Source: Schlegelella_A sp965246805
GTDB taxonomy: Bacteria > Pseudomonadota > Gammaproteobacteria > Burkholderiales > Burkholderiaceae_C
Assembly (NCBI GenBank): GCA_965246805.1
Contig: CBDFFO010000009.1
Span: 248,001 to 312,000 of the forward strand
Length of the DNA: 64,000 nt
Reading direction: 5' to 3'
Below, piece after piece: positions 33,879 to 42,604 of this stretch. A model generated the notes under the pieces. It was not told where the DNA came from, made no database searches, and saw nothing but the letters and a program-made list of their open reading frames with translations. Position numbers and translations under genes: made by a program. Positions within the stretch are counted from its first letter, which is position 1. Each line of letters opens with the position of its first letter.

Positions 33879-34309
33879 GCACCATGACGATGAAAGATCT
33901 CTCGAAGGCTATGGGCAAGATCGACTTCGCGATGCTGACGACGCGAACCGACGGCGGTCAGCTTGCGACTCGGCCCATGAGCAACAACGGCGACGTCGAG
34001 TACGACGGCGACTCGTTTTACTTCAGCCGGGACAGCGCGCGCACGGTCACCGACATCGCGCGCGATCCGAAGGTCGCGCTTGCGTTTCAAGGCAGCGGCG
34101 GACTGCTCGGCAGACCGCCGCTCTTCGTGGCCGTCGAAGGCGTAGCCGAGATCGTGCGCGACAAGGCGGAGTTCGTCGCTCACTGGACCACCGATCTGGA
34201 GCGTTGGTTCTCCAAAGGCGTTGACACGCCGGGCATGGTGATGATCCACCTGCATGCCGATCGAATCCATTACTGGGACGGTAGCGACGAAGGGGAGCTG
34301 GCGGTTTAG
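33875..34309 (+). CDS. Pyridoxamine 5'-phosphate oxidase-like flavin-binding protein
   Basis: 144 residues of the split-barrel flavin-binding fold, general stress protein 26 type: MGKIDFAMLTTRTDGGQLATRPM, then the strand pattern DSFYFSRDSARTVTDIARDPKVALAF and the C-terminal IHLHADRIHYWDG. It binds FMN, F420 or heme in known relatives; cofactor here is not certain. AAGGA at 33865-33869 precedes ATG 33875. Last gene of the cluster that begins at 30048. Confidence 0.85.
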   Translation: MSTMTMKDLSKAMGKIDFAMLTTRTDGGQLATRPMSNNGDVEYDGDSFYFSRDSARTVTDIARDPKVALAFQGSGGLLGRPPLFVAVEGVAEIVRDKAEFVAHWTTDLERWFSKGVDTPGMVMIHLHADRIHYWDGSDEGELAV

Positions 34310-34368
34310 GTTCGACCCAGGGGAAGTGTCAGGGCGAAAGCTGGCCGTCAACCAGGCAAAGCAACCCC

Positions 34369-35988
34369 ATGAACATGGTAACCGTCGCTGCGGCGACATC
34401 ACGCATCGGATCGGCCTTGACCGAGCCGAGCCTGACCGCCGCGCACCGCTCAATTCCGGTGGCTGACGTCGGATCGGGATGGCGCAAGCTGTTGTCGTTC
34501 CTCGGCCCGGGAGTGCTCGTCGCGGTGGGCTACATGGACCCGGGCAATTGGGCGACGTCGCTGGCGGGCGGCTCGCACTTTGGCTATACGCTGCTGTCCG
34601 TGGTGCTGCTGTCGAATGCAATGGCCATGCTGTTTCAGGCCGCGGCTGTGCGCCTTGGGATCGGGGCGGGGATCGACCTCGCCCAAGCCTGCCGTCAGCA
34701 CTTCTCGCCACGACTGGCGTTCGTGCTTTGGGTTCTGTGCGAGCTCGCCATCATCGCGTGCAACCTCGCCGAGGTCATCGGCATGGCCATCGGCCTGAAC
34801 CTCCTGTTCTCGATCCCGCTCCTTTGGGGTGTCGCGATCACGTTCATCGATGTCATGCTGATCCTGGCGTTGCAGAGCTTCGGCTTTCGCTATCTGGAGG
34901 CGGTGGTCTTTGCGCTCGTCTCGACTGTCGGCGCCTGCTTCGCCCTGCAGGTCCTCTGGCTGCACCCACCCCTTGCCTCTGTGGTTGGCGGCTTTCTTCC
35001 TCGCTCGGAGATAGTTACCAACCCCGAAATGCTCTATCTCGCGGTGGGCATCGTCGGGGCCACGGTCATGCCGCACAACCTCTACCTGCACTCAGCGGTC
35101 GTGCAGACCCGGCGTCACGAGCGTTCCCCTGCTGGGGTTCGTGAAGCGATCCGGTTTGCAACCTTCGACTCGAACCTCGCGCTCTCGTTGGCGCTGTTCG
35201 TCAACGCCGCGATCTTGATCGTCTCAGCGGGTGCGTTTCATGGGACGGGCGGACCTCAGGTCGCTGAGCTCGCCGACGCATACCGCCTGATGTCGCCCCA
35301 GCTCGGGATTGGTGTCGCCAGCATGCTGTTCGGCATCGCCCTGGTTTGCTCGGGGCTTAGCTCATCGGTCACCGGGACGCTGGCCGGTCAGATCATCATG
35401 GACGGGTTCCTGAACATCCGGGTACCTCCCGTACTGCGCGCGTTGGTGACGCGCTCGGTGGCGATCGTCCCGGCAGCCATCGCGATTGCCATATGGGGCG
35501 GCTCGGGAGCAAACGGCCTGCTCGTCTTTAGCCAGGTCTTCCTCGGCCTACAGCTACCGTTCGCGCTGCTGCCGCTCCTGCACTTCACGACGAGCCGCAA
35601 ACACCTGGGCGAGTTCGCCTTCGGACCGGCCATCGGCGCGCTTCTATGGACCGCTGCTGCGACTGTCGTCGCTCTGAACGTCTGGCTGATGCAGCGGCTC
35701 ATGCTCGCAGGACCGACACCACCCTCGCAGCTCCTGACAGTCGCTTGCTTGCAATTTGAACGGCCAGAGGAAAAGGTGTATTCGTGGTTGCGACGGACGG
35801 TTCGTCGCAACCACTCTGATCTGCGAGCATCGAAAGACGAGAGCAGTACAGCGGGCGAACGCTTGGCAGGCAGGAATTCTGCGCACGTCTCTTCTCGGAA
35901 TGACGGACCCACAGAGTTCACGACGAGCAGTGACACCTATGGCTGTCGTCCGCTCGGTTCGGTGAAAACACCAAGAGCATCGGTCTAA
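34369..35988 (+). CDS. mntH: Nramp-family divalent metal transporter with foreign C-terminal tail
   Basis: An inner-membrane H+-coupled Mn2+/Fe2+ transporter. TM1 carries DPGNWATSLAGGS (aspartate at residue 57) and TM6 carries MPHNLYLHSAVVQTR, the two metal-binding motifs. About eleven hydrophobic segments follow the family layout to near residue 450. From about residue 455 the sequence (FERPEEKVYSWLRRTVRRNH...) is hydrophilic and unlike Nramp proteins, adding about 80 residues. This tail contains a perfect DNA hairpin (35786-35812), so it was probably non-coding DNA joined to the gene by a deletion. The transporter may still work. Confidence 0.85.
   Translation: MNMVTVAAATSRIGSALTEPSLTAAHRSIPVADVGSGWRKLLSFLGPGVLVAVGYMDPGNWATSLAGGSHFGYTLLSVVLLSNAMAMLFQAAAVRLGIGAGIDLAQACRQHFSPRLAFVLWVLCELAIIACNLAEVIGMAIGLNLLFSIPLLWGVAITFIDVMLILALQSFGFRYLEAVVFALVSTVGACFALQVLWLHPPLASVVGGFLPRSEIVTNPEMLYLAVGIVGATVMPHNLYLHSAVVQTRRHERSPAGVREAIRFATFDSNLALSLALFVNAAILIVSAGAFHGTGGPQVAELADAYRLMSPQLGIGVASMLFGIALVCSGLSSSVTGTLAGQIIMDGFLNIRVPPVLRALVTRSVAIVPAAIAIAIWGGSGANGLLVFSQVFLGLQLPFALLPLLHFTTSRKHLGEFAFGPAIGALLWTAAATVVALNVWLMQRLMLAGPTPPSQLLTVACLQFERPEEKVYSWLRRTVRRNHSDLRASKDESSTAGERLAGRNSAHVSSRNDGPTEFTTSSDTYGCRPLGSVKTPRASV
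35786..35812. repeat. Perfect 10-bp stem hairpin inside the mntH tail
   Basis: GGTTGCGACG and CGTCGCAACC flank a 7-base loop. No T-run follows, so it is not a standard terminator. It lies in the non-homologous end of the mntH frame and suggests a former intergenic or mobile sequence. Confidence 0.7.
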
Positions 35989-36095
35989 GTATGCAAAGTA
36001 CGTTGTAGGCAGGCCACTGTGAGGTGCGTATCGCCACGTTCGTGCTCCGATTCCCTCTCAAAGGATTTGATCTCTGTGCGCCGGCGCTGCATCAG

Positions 36096-36401
36096 TCACC
36101 CAGGCTCGACAACGAGGGTTGCATTCGCGAGCAGTGCCGTCGGCGTCAATCCAAACATTGATTTGAAGGACGAGCTCAGGTCGGCTGAGCTCGAGAATCC
36201 CGCCTGTTGTGCAGCTTGTGTCAGCGTAGAGCCGCCCATAGCGCTTTCTAGCGCTGCTCGAATGCGCGTCCACAGCCGAAAGCGCCTGAACGACACCCCG
36301 GTAACTTCCTTGAAGAGGTGACTTCCGGTACGAATGAGTGGGCTACCCGCCTTCATATCTTGCGCCGCACGGGCTTGTGCCCTCCACGCGACGTTTTTCA
36401 C
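36096..36401 (-). pseudogene. AraC-family regulator fragment (C-terminal HTH only)
   Basis: 101 residues matching the second half of an AraC/XylS DNA-binding domain: HLFKEVTGVSFRRFRLWTRI, then LTQAAQQAGFSSSADLSSSF and FGLTPTALL. The ligand domain and first HTH helices are missing, and upstream codons on this strand have no related sequence. It is probably a remnant. The flanking 36402-36662 holds no supported gene and has lower G+C than its neighbours. Confidence 0.7.
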
Positions 36402-36662
36402 CCGTGACCTGATGGTATTGATCGCTCAGCTGGCTCGTGAGGCCGTGGTGCTCATCGCAATCCGAGGCCAAGCACTTGGCTGCGCGAGAAGTGCTGAGTG
36501 CAGCGGTGCGACGGGACTCGCGGTCGGCTCCGGTCGTGTGTCTTCCAATTCTTTCAGAAATTGCTCTAGTGCAATGGTTAATTGCTTTCTAGCCGTCGGC
36601 CGCTTCGAAGAAGGGCGAGCTTCGATTAAGGTCCGGGCCTTTGTCCCCCATCCGAAGCAGCC

Positions 36663-37295
36663 ATGCATCCCGACAACTCCCTTCCGTTTTACGGCGAAAC
36701 ATCGTTCGGCCTGAATGGCGACCGGCGGGAGTTCATGATTTGTGGCATTGGGTTGGCCGCGAGCAGCGTGGCCGGGTTGCCGTACAACGCCGCAGCCCAA
36801 ACTAAGGACGCTACGATGACGATGATCCCGATCCGCTTTAACGCCAACGGCCGCAGCGTCAGCGTCGAAGTCGACCCTCGGACCTCGACGCTCGATTTGT
36901 TGCGCGAGCAGCTCGAACTTATGGGCGCGAAGAAAGGTTGCGATCACGGCCAGTGTGGTGCCTGCACCATTCACCTTGATGGCAAGCGCGTGCTGTCCTG
37001 CCTGACGCCGGCGGTCCAGTTGCACGAGCGCGAACTCCTCACCATCGAGGGCGTCTCGGGGCCGAACGGGACGTTACACCCGATGCAGCGGGCCTTCATC
37101 GACCACGACGCGTTGCAATGCGGCTATTGCACCCCGGGGCAGATCATGTCAGCCATTGCCTGTGTTCGTGAAGGCTACGCGACAGGCCCTGACCAGATTC
37201 GCGAATATATGAGTGGCAACCTGTGCCGCTGTGGCGCTTATCAAGGAATCGTCGCCGCCGTCACCCAAGGCGCAAACGCCATGAAGGGAGCCTGA
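36663..37295 (+). CDS. paoA: Periplasmic aldehyde oxidase [2Fe-2S] subunit
   Basis: 210 residues. A Tat signal (GDRREFMICGIGLAASSVAG) targets it to the periplasm. Two 2Fe-2S clusters are indicated by GCDHGQCGACTIHLDGKRVLSC-type cysteines near residue 95-117 and by CGYCTPGQ plus CRCGAYQG further on. It transfers electrons from the molybdenum centre to FAD. This is the small subunit of the PaoABC/YagTSR complex. The FAD subunit starts 3 bases after its stop. The signal peptide matches E. coli PaoA, whose partners ride along without their own signals. Confidence 0.88.
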   Translation: MHPDNSLPFYGETSFGLNGDRREFMICGIGLAASSVAGLPYNAAAQTKDATMTMIPIRFNANGRSVSVEVDPRTSTLDLLREQLELMGAKKGCDHGQCGACTIHLDGKRVLSCLTPAVQLHERELLTIEGVSGPNGTLHPMQRAFIDHDALQCGYCTPGQIMSAIACVREGYATGPDQIREYMSGNLCRCGAYQGIVAAVTQGANAMKGA

Positions 37296-37298
37296 GCA

Positions 37299-38294
37299 AT
37301 GCGCCCGTTTATGTACACCCGCGCCGCCACGCTGAGTGATGCCGTGCAGGCGCTCAGTTCGAAGGGCGGCTCGGCTCGCGTTCTTGCGGGGGGTACCACG
37401 CTCTACGACCTGATGAAGCTGAAAGTCGAGCAGCCTTCGGACGTGGTCGACATCAACGGTTTGCGCGAGCTGAGCGTCTTCGACACATCGGGTGCGGACG
37501 AGCTCGTGCTGGGGGGCTTGGCGCGAATGAGCGAGGTGGCTGCCGACAAGCGGCTAGCCGAGCGATATCCAGTCATTTCGGAGTCTCTGTGGCGCGCCGC
37601 GTCGCAGCAGCTTCGAAACATGGCAAGCCTCGGCGGCAACCTGCTGCAGCGCACGCGCTGCGCCTACTTCCGCGGTGGGCCGCCGTTCCCCTGCAACAAG
37701 CGCGAGCCCGGCAGCGGTTGTGCCGCCATCGGCGGGCTCGACCGGCCGCATGCACTCCTTGGCGGCAGCAATGCCTGCGTCGCGACCTATCCGGGCGACT
37801 TCGCGGTGGCCCTGGTCGCCTTGGACGCCGTGGTCGACGTCGTGGGCCCACAGGGCCCGCGTTCGATTCCCATCGAGCAACTGCACCGGGAGCCCGGCAA
37901 CTCGCCCGACGTGGAGACGACATTGCAACCTGCCGAAATAGTCACCCGAATCAGGATCGCGACGACTCCGCTCGGCCGGGCATCGACGTACCACAAGATT
38001 CGCGATCGCGAGTCCTATGCGTTCGCCGTCGCCTCGGCAGCGGTGGCCGTTGTCATCGCCGGCGGGGTCGTCCAGCAAGCGCGAATTGCGCTTGGCGGCG
38101 TGGCGACCAAACCGTGGCGAGCGCGTGAGGCTGAGCAATCGCTGGTTGGCCACGCTTTGACACACAAGACCGCCCTGGCCGCCGGAGATATCGCCTTCCG
38201 CGGCGCCCAAGCCGGACGCCACAACGCGTTTCGCATCGACCTGGGTCGGCGCACCGTCGCGGATGCACTGCTGATCGCCGCTACCCGAGCATGA
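37299..38294 (+). CDS. paoB: Periplasmic aldehyde oxidase FAD subunit
   Basis: 331 residues of the CO dehydrogenase flavoprotein type. ARVLAGGTTLYDLMKL is the FAD-binding region and ASLGGNLLQRTRC the second FAD motif. The insert CAYFRGGPPFPCNKREPGSGC carries cysteines that hold a [4Fe-4S] cluster in PaoB/YagS, a feature absent from ordinary xanthine dehydrogenases. Stop overlaps the next start (ATGA). Confidence 0.9.
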   Translation: MRPFMYTRAATLSDAVQALSSKGGSARVLAGGTTLYDLMKLKVEQPSDVVDINGLRELSVFDTSGADELVLGGLARMSEVAADKRLAERYPVISESLWRAASQQLRNMASLGGNLLQRTRCAYFRGGPPFPCNKREPGSGCAAIGGLDRPHALLGGSNACVATYPGDFAVALVALDAVVDVVGPQGPRSIPIEQLHREPGNSPDVETTLQPAEIVTRIRIATTPLGRASTYHKIRDRESYAFAVASAAVAVVIAGGVVQQARIALGGVATKPWRAREAEQSLVGHALTHKTALAAGDIAFRGAQAGRHNAFRIDLGRRTVADALLIAATRA

Positions 38295-40504
38295 GCAACA
38301 TGAATTCCGTTCGCTTCCCGAAGACGCCGCGCGTCGATGCCATCGACAAGGTAAGAGGAGCGCCGATCTACGCAGCCGACACCGTGCGCGCGCGCATGGT
38401 TCACGCGGTGCTGGCCGTAGCGACCGTCGGTCGCGGCGAGGTCAAGACGATCGACATCGCGGCGGCCAAGGCGACGCCGGAGGTCCTGCTGGTCATGACT
38501 CACCTCGACATGAGCGGCGTGCAAGCACCGGGCTTCCTGTTGGGCGGCGGATTCGGGTTTCAGAGCTTCCAGCCGATGCTGGGCACGCACATCGCCTACC
38601 GCGGCCAGCCGATCGCCCTGGTGGCCGCCGAGCGTCTGGAGGCCGCCGTCCAAGCCGCGTCTCTCATCACGGCCGTTTACGAGGCGCAGCCTTTCCGGCT
38701 GAGCATCGACGACGCGCCCGACAGCGACATCGTTGCACAGCAAGGCTCGCCGCTGCCGCAAGAGATGTTCGCCGACAAGGTGGCCGGCGATGCAGACAGG
38801 GCGTTCGAGGCGGCGGCGGTGAAGCTCGAGGGGAAATATGGTTCTCCGCCTCAGCATCAGAACCCGTTAGAGCTGTTGTCGACCGTGGCCGAGTGGCAGG
38901 ATGGCCGCCTCGTCATCCATGAAGGAACGCAGAACGCCGGCGCGATCAAGCACGGCCTGGCCAAGCAGCTCGGCATCGACGCATCAGTGATCGAAGTGAT
39001 CTCGCCGCAGGCCGGTGGCGGCTTCGGACAGAAAAACTCGCTGCAGATGCACACCGTCCTGGCAGCGCTGGCTGCCAAGAAACTGGGGCGACCGGTAAAG
39101 CTCGTCGTCACGCGCGCACAGACTTTCCACGACGCGAGCTTTCGGCCGGCCAGCACGCACCGCATTCGGCTCGGGGCCGAAGCCTCCGGTAAGATCGTGG
39201 CCGCAATCCACGAGTCGGACCAGCAGACGTCGCGACACGACCTGTTCCCGAGCTCCTTCGCCGACATGACCGCGCGTCTCTACGGCATCGACAACTTTCG
39301 TGGCCGCGAAAGGCTGGTGCGCACCGACGTTCAGACCCCCGGCTACATGCGCGCGCCGTTCGAGCATGTGGGGGCGTTCGCGTTCGAGTCCGCGGTGGAT
39401 GAGTTGGCGTCGCAGATCGGGATCGACCCGGTCAAGCTGCGGCTGATCAACGACACCACCAGCGACCCGATCACCAAGAAACCTCTCTCGTCACGGCATC
39501 TGTCTGAATGCCTCCGGGAGGGTGCCTCGCTCTTCAGGTGGCCGCATGACCGCGGCGCACCCGGGACGATGAAGGCGCGTGACGGAAACCGCATCGGCCT
39601 GGGCATGGCGTGCGGCGCCTACAAGGCGGCAACGGCCGCGGCGATGGCCAAGATCTCGGCCACCGCAGATGGCCGCATCGCTATTGCGGTGGCGGGCCAC
39701 GAGATGGGTCAGGGCATCCGCACGGCGATCGCCAACGTTCTGTCTCGGCACCTGATGGTTGACGTCACTGCGATCACCATTCAGGTTGGAGATACCCGAG
39801 GCGTTGCGCAACACTTGACCGCGGGTTCGTGGGGCACCGCCACGGCGATACCGCTGGCGGAGGATGCAGCAGAGGCGCTACTGAACGCGCTGGAGCCGCT
39901 CGCTACAGGCGCCAGCGACACGCCAGCGCAGGTGCTTCAGCGAGCCGGTCGCAACAGCATCGAAGTGGAGGTCCGGCGCAAGGCGCCGGGGCAACCAGAC
40001 GCCGTCTTCCAGCGGCTTCAAGGCGGTCTTCCAGCGGCGATTGGCCCCGTGTACCCGGAGTTCGTCTCGATGAGCTACATCGCGCACTTTGTCGAGGTCC
40101 GCGTCGAGCCCGGCACGTGCCGGGTGCGCGTGCCGCGGGTTGTCAGCGTCGTCGACTGCGGCCGTGTGGTCAGCCCGCGCACCGCGGAAAGCCAGGTGCG
40201 TGGCGGTGTGGTCTGGGGCATCGGCGCAGCACTGCGCGAGGTGAGCGAAGTGGACTCACGATTCGGCGGCTTCCTCAACGCCGACTTGGCCGAGTACGTC
40301 ATCCCGGTCAACGCCGACATCGGTGACATCGCGGTCCGGTTCATCGACAAGCCGGATCCGAAGCTGAATGCTGTCGGCGTCAAGGGCCTCGGGGAGGTTT
40401 GCATGGTCGGTGTCGCCGCGGCGATCGCCAATGCGGTCTTTCATGCAACGGGACAGCGCATCAAAAATCTGCCCATGCGCCTAGAGTCGCTGATCCGGTC
40501 ATGA
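38291..40504 (+). CDS. paoC: Periplasmic aldehyde oxidase molybdenum subunit
   Basis: 737 residues. It has the xanthine dehydrogenase large-subunit pattern: aldehyde oxidase hammerhead domain (first 140 residues), molybdopterin-binding segments GGGFGQK and GYMRAPFEH, GHEMGQGI, and the catalytic glutamate in GVKGLGEVCMVG near the end. The cofactor is Mo with MCD. It oxidises aldehydes to acids. No PaoD-like maturation factor is seen beside it; it may be elsewhere. The last 44 bases overlap the convergent araC gene. Confidence 0.9.
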   Translation: MSNMNSVRFPKTPRVDAIDKVRGAPIYAADTVRARMVHAVLAVATVGRGEVKTIDIAAAKATPEVLLVMTHLDMSGVQAPGFLLGGGFGFQSFQPMLGTHIAYRGQPIALVAAERLEAAVQAASLITAVYEAQPFRLSIDDAPDSDIVAQQGSPLPQEMFADKVAGDADRAFEAAAVKLEGKYGSPPQHQNPLELLSTVAEWQDGRLVIHEGTQNAGAIKHGLAKQLGIDASVIEVISPQAGGGFGQKNSLQMHTVLAALAAKKLGRPVKLVVTRAQTFHDASFRPASTHRIRLGAEASGKIVAAIHESDQQTSRHDLFPSSFADMTARLYGIDNFRGRERLVRTDVQTPGYMRAPFEHVGAFAFESAVDELASQIGIDPVKLRLINDTTSDPITKKPLSSRHLSECLREGASLFRWPHDRGAPGTMKARDGNRIGLGMACGAYKAATAAAMAKISATADGRIAIAVAGHEMGQGIRTAIANVLSRHLMVDVTAITIQVGDTRGVAQHLTAGSWGTATAIPLAEDAAEALLNALEPLATGASDTPAQVLQRAGRNSIEVEVRRKAPGQPDAVFQRLQGGLPAAIGPVYPEFVSMSYIAHFVEVRVEPGTCRVRVPRVVSVVDCGRVVSPRTAESQVRGGVVWGIGAALREVSEVDSRFGGFLNADLAEYVIPVNADIGDIAVRFIDKPDPKLNAVGVKGLGEVCMVGVAAAIANAVFHATGQRIKNLPMRLESLIRS

Positions 40505-41420
40505 CCGCCTTGCGGAACTCTGTCGGCCTCATTCCGACCTGCTTGGCGAAAGCCGTAGCGAAGTTGGCGGGCCGTGCGTAACCGCAGTCGTGAGCCACAT
40601 GGGCGATCGGCCGGTCCGTCGTTGACAGCATCGTCTTGGCGGCGTCGATGCGAAGCCGCATGAGGTAGGCGTGAGGCGTAGTTCCCACCTTACGTCGGAA
40701 AAGCCGCACGAAGTGAAACCGGCTGACCGCGGCCTCGGCGGCAAGGCGTGCGATGGTCAGCGGCTCGGCAATGTTCGCACTCATGAATTCGATCACGCGC
40801 GCAAGGCGGCGATCGGTCAGCACTTCGGGTCGCCAAGAGTCTTGGGCAGCCGGCGTCGAAGAAGTACCGAACGACAGCAAGTGTGCCGCCAGCCAATTCG
40901 CCGTGGCATCGGCATAAAGATCGGGAACCCGACTCAGCATGGCTTGCAGGAGCGAGCCGACGACTCTGGAAACTGTGTTGTCGTTGAACGCCAGCGCCGA
41001 CAGCGGTTCATAACGACAGCGTTGCCCGGCCCGGCGACAGTGCTCGGCAACTGCCTGGAAGTAATGCTGGGGAATGTAGAGATGCGCGGTCTGAAAGCGG
41101 GGCGATGGGCCGCAGCCGCTCCAGCGCAGTCTCGAAGATTCTGCGCCCGGTGTCATGCCACCGACGCCCGGCCGGTACAGTGCACGCCGCCAACTGGCGT
41201 TTCGAAAGACCGCCAGTTCGTGGTCGCCACGCGTCGCTATAACAATGGTTTGATCGGGGGTCGGCAGCGTATCAAACGGGTCGCAACGGCCATCGCCTTG
41301 ATGATGTTCGAGCAGAACAGACGACCAGCCGGCCTTCAGGCTGTTGCCTAGACTGACGCCAGGCAAGGATGCGGCAGATGCTTCGCTCAAATTCGACACA
41401 ATCGTGCTGTCGCATTCCAT
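40461..41420 (-). CDS. AraC-family regulator
   Basis: 319 residues. The C-terminal 100 hold two HTH motifs (LTIARLAAEAAVSRFHFVRLFRRKVGTTP and IAHVAHDCGYARPANFATAFAKQVG). The N-terminal 200 form a cupin-like effector domain without clear signature. The 3' end overlaps paoC by 44 bases in convergent orientation, an unusually tight arrangement. A link to paoABC regulation is plausible but not shown. Confidence 0.85.
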   Translation of the reverse strand: MECDSTIVSNLSEASAASLPGVSLGNSLKAGWSSVLLEHHQGDGRCDPFDTLPTPDQTIVIATRGDHELAVFRNASWRRALYRPGVGGMTPGAESSRLRWSGCGPSPRFQTAHLYIPQHYFQAVAEHCRRAGQRCRYEPLSALAFNDNTVSRVVGSLLQAMLSRVPDLYADATANWLAAHLLSFGTSSTPAAQDSWRPEVLTDRRLARVIEFMSANIAEPLTIARLAAEAAVSRFHFVRLFRRKVGTTPHAYLMRLRIDAAKTMLSTTDRPIAHVAHDCGYARPANFATAFAKQVGMRPTEFRKAVMTGSATLGAWADF

Positions 41421-41643
41421 CGCTTCCTCGTGTAGGGCAAAGTGCAGGCTGCGGTCAGTTCAGCCGCAAGGATCGCATGCAACATTTGTTCCGGTCGGCG
41501 CGTGTGATGTACCCGAGCGTGCTGTGCGGTGTATTGCCGCTCCATTGGTCCGATCGGCATCTCGGGTGGTCGTGAACTCAAACACCCTGCTGCGAACTGC
41601 TGCGGCCAGCACCCGCTAGTACGCACGGAGTGGGCTCCCGGCC

Positions 41644-41730
41644 ATGCTTAACGCTGCTGACCCGCGTCACAATCACCTGCTGGCGTCACTGTCCGCGACG
41701 GAATGGCAACATTGGGCCCCTCGGTTCAGA
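41644..41730 (+). pseudogene. Crp/Fnr-family regulator start, fused to IS5 remnant
   Basis: About 27 codons from ATG 41644 encode MLNAADPRHNHLLASLSATE followed by WQHWAPRF, the typical beginning of a Crp/Fnr-type protein (NHLLAxLxxxEWQ). Homology stops where the IS5-like sequence starts, so only a fragment remains. The 223 bases before it (41421-41643) hold nothing I can support. Confidence 0.45.
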
Positions 41731-41936
41731 AGCGCGAGCACCGCAAGGCCAGCGTGCGCGCAAAGGTCGAGCACCCGTTCCGGGTCATCAAGCGCCAGTT
41801 CGGGCTGACGAAGGTTCGCTTCCGTGGGTTGGCCAAGAACACCGCACACGTGGTGACGCTGTTCGCGCTGTCGCACCTGTGGACGGCGCGAAGACAGTTG
41901 ATGGCTATGGCCGTAGTCCGCCTGCGAAGCGCATGA
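41703..41936 (+). pseudogene. IS5-family transposase C-terminal fragment
   Basis: The frame encodes HRKASVRAKVEHPFRVIKRQFG then VRFRGLAKNTAHVVTLFALSHLW, the conserved end of IS5-type DDE transposases, including the glutamate of the DDE triad in VEHPF. The N-terminal two thirds are missing. The first dozen codons are not IS5-like. Non-functional remnant. Confidence 0.8.
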
Positions 41937-42045
41937 ACGACACACAGCGCGGCGAAGGTCGCTGGAAGCGACTCCGCTTGAACCCGATCGCTTGGCCGCA
42001 GCGGCTGAACGGATCCAGCGCACTCGCGTATTCACGTTGTTCAGA

Positions 42046-42495
42046 CCTTCCCTAGCGGAGTGGCCCGAGGGGATGGTGTGGTGCTCTCCCGAGCGACACG
42101 GCGACATGAGCGGCATCTTGAAGGCGCAGATCGACTGGATCCCGCTTACGCTTGGTGCCGTGCGGCCGACGCAGGGCAAGACCCTGGCGGTGATGCAGGT
42201 GTAGGGAGGCTGGCAGTCCTTCAACGCCGTCAACCAGCTTCGGGTGCTCGGCCGCTGGATGCGGATGGTAACCATCCCGAACCAGTCTTCCGTGGCCAAG
42301 GCCTTCCTCGAGTTCACCGAAGACGGACGCATGAAGCCCTTGGCCTTCTACGACCGGGTGGTCGACGTGATGGAGGAGCTGGTCAAGTTCACCCTCCTGA
42401 CGCGGGACGTCAGCCCCTACCTGGTCGACCGGTACAGCGAGCGCACGGAGTCGGCCGCCGAGCTTTCGCAGCGCGTTCAGCAGCGGGCGATCTGA
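42046..42495 (+). pseudogene. arsH: arsH pseudogene (5' truncated, internal stop)
   Basis: The frame reads GMVWCSPERHGDMSGILKAQ and IDWIPLTLGAVRPTQGKTLAVMQV, then TAG at 42202-42204 where ArsH has a codon followed by GG, then WQSFNAVNQLRVLGRWMRM and the normal C-terminus ending 42495. ArsH is an NADPH-dependent FMN reductase linked to organoarsenical resistance. The first half of the gene is missing upstream of about 42046. The conserved sequence after the stop indicates recent decay. Confidence 0.85.
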
Positions 42496-42604
42496 AGCCC
42501 ACGGCCGCGGACTCTCGCTTTCGTGATTGGGTGCTTCAGCTGTGCCGGTCGCAAAGTCGCGCTGCTGCGGCTGACATGAGCGAGCGGAGTCGGCGCGGGG
42601 TGGT

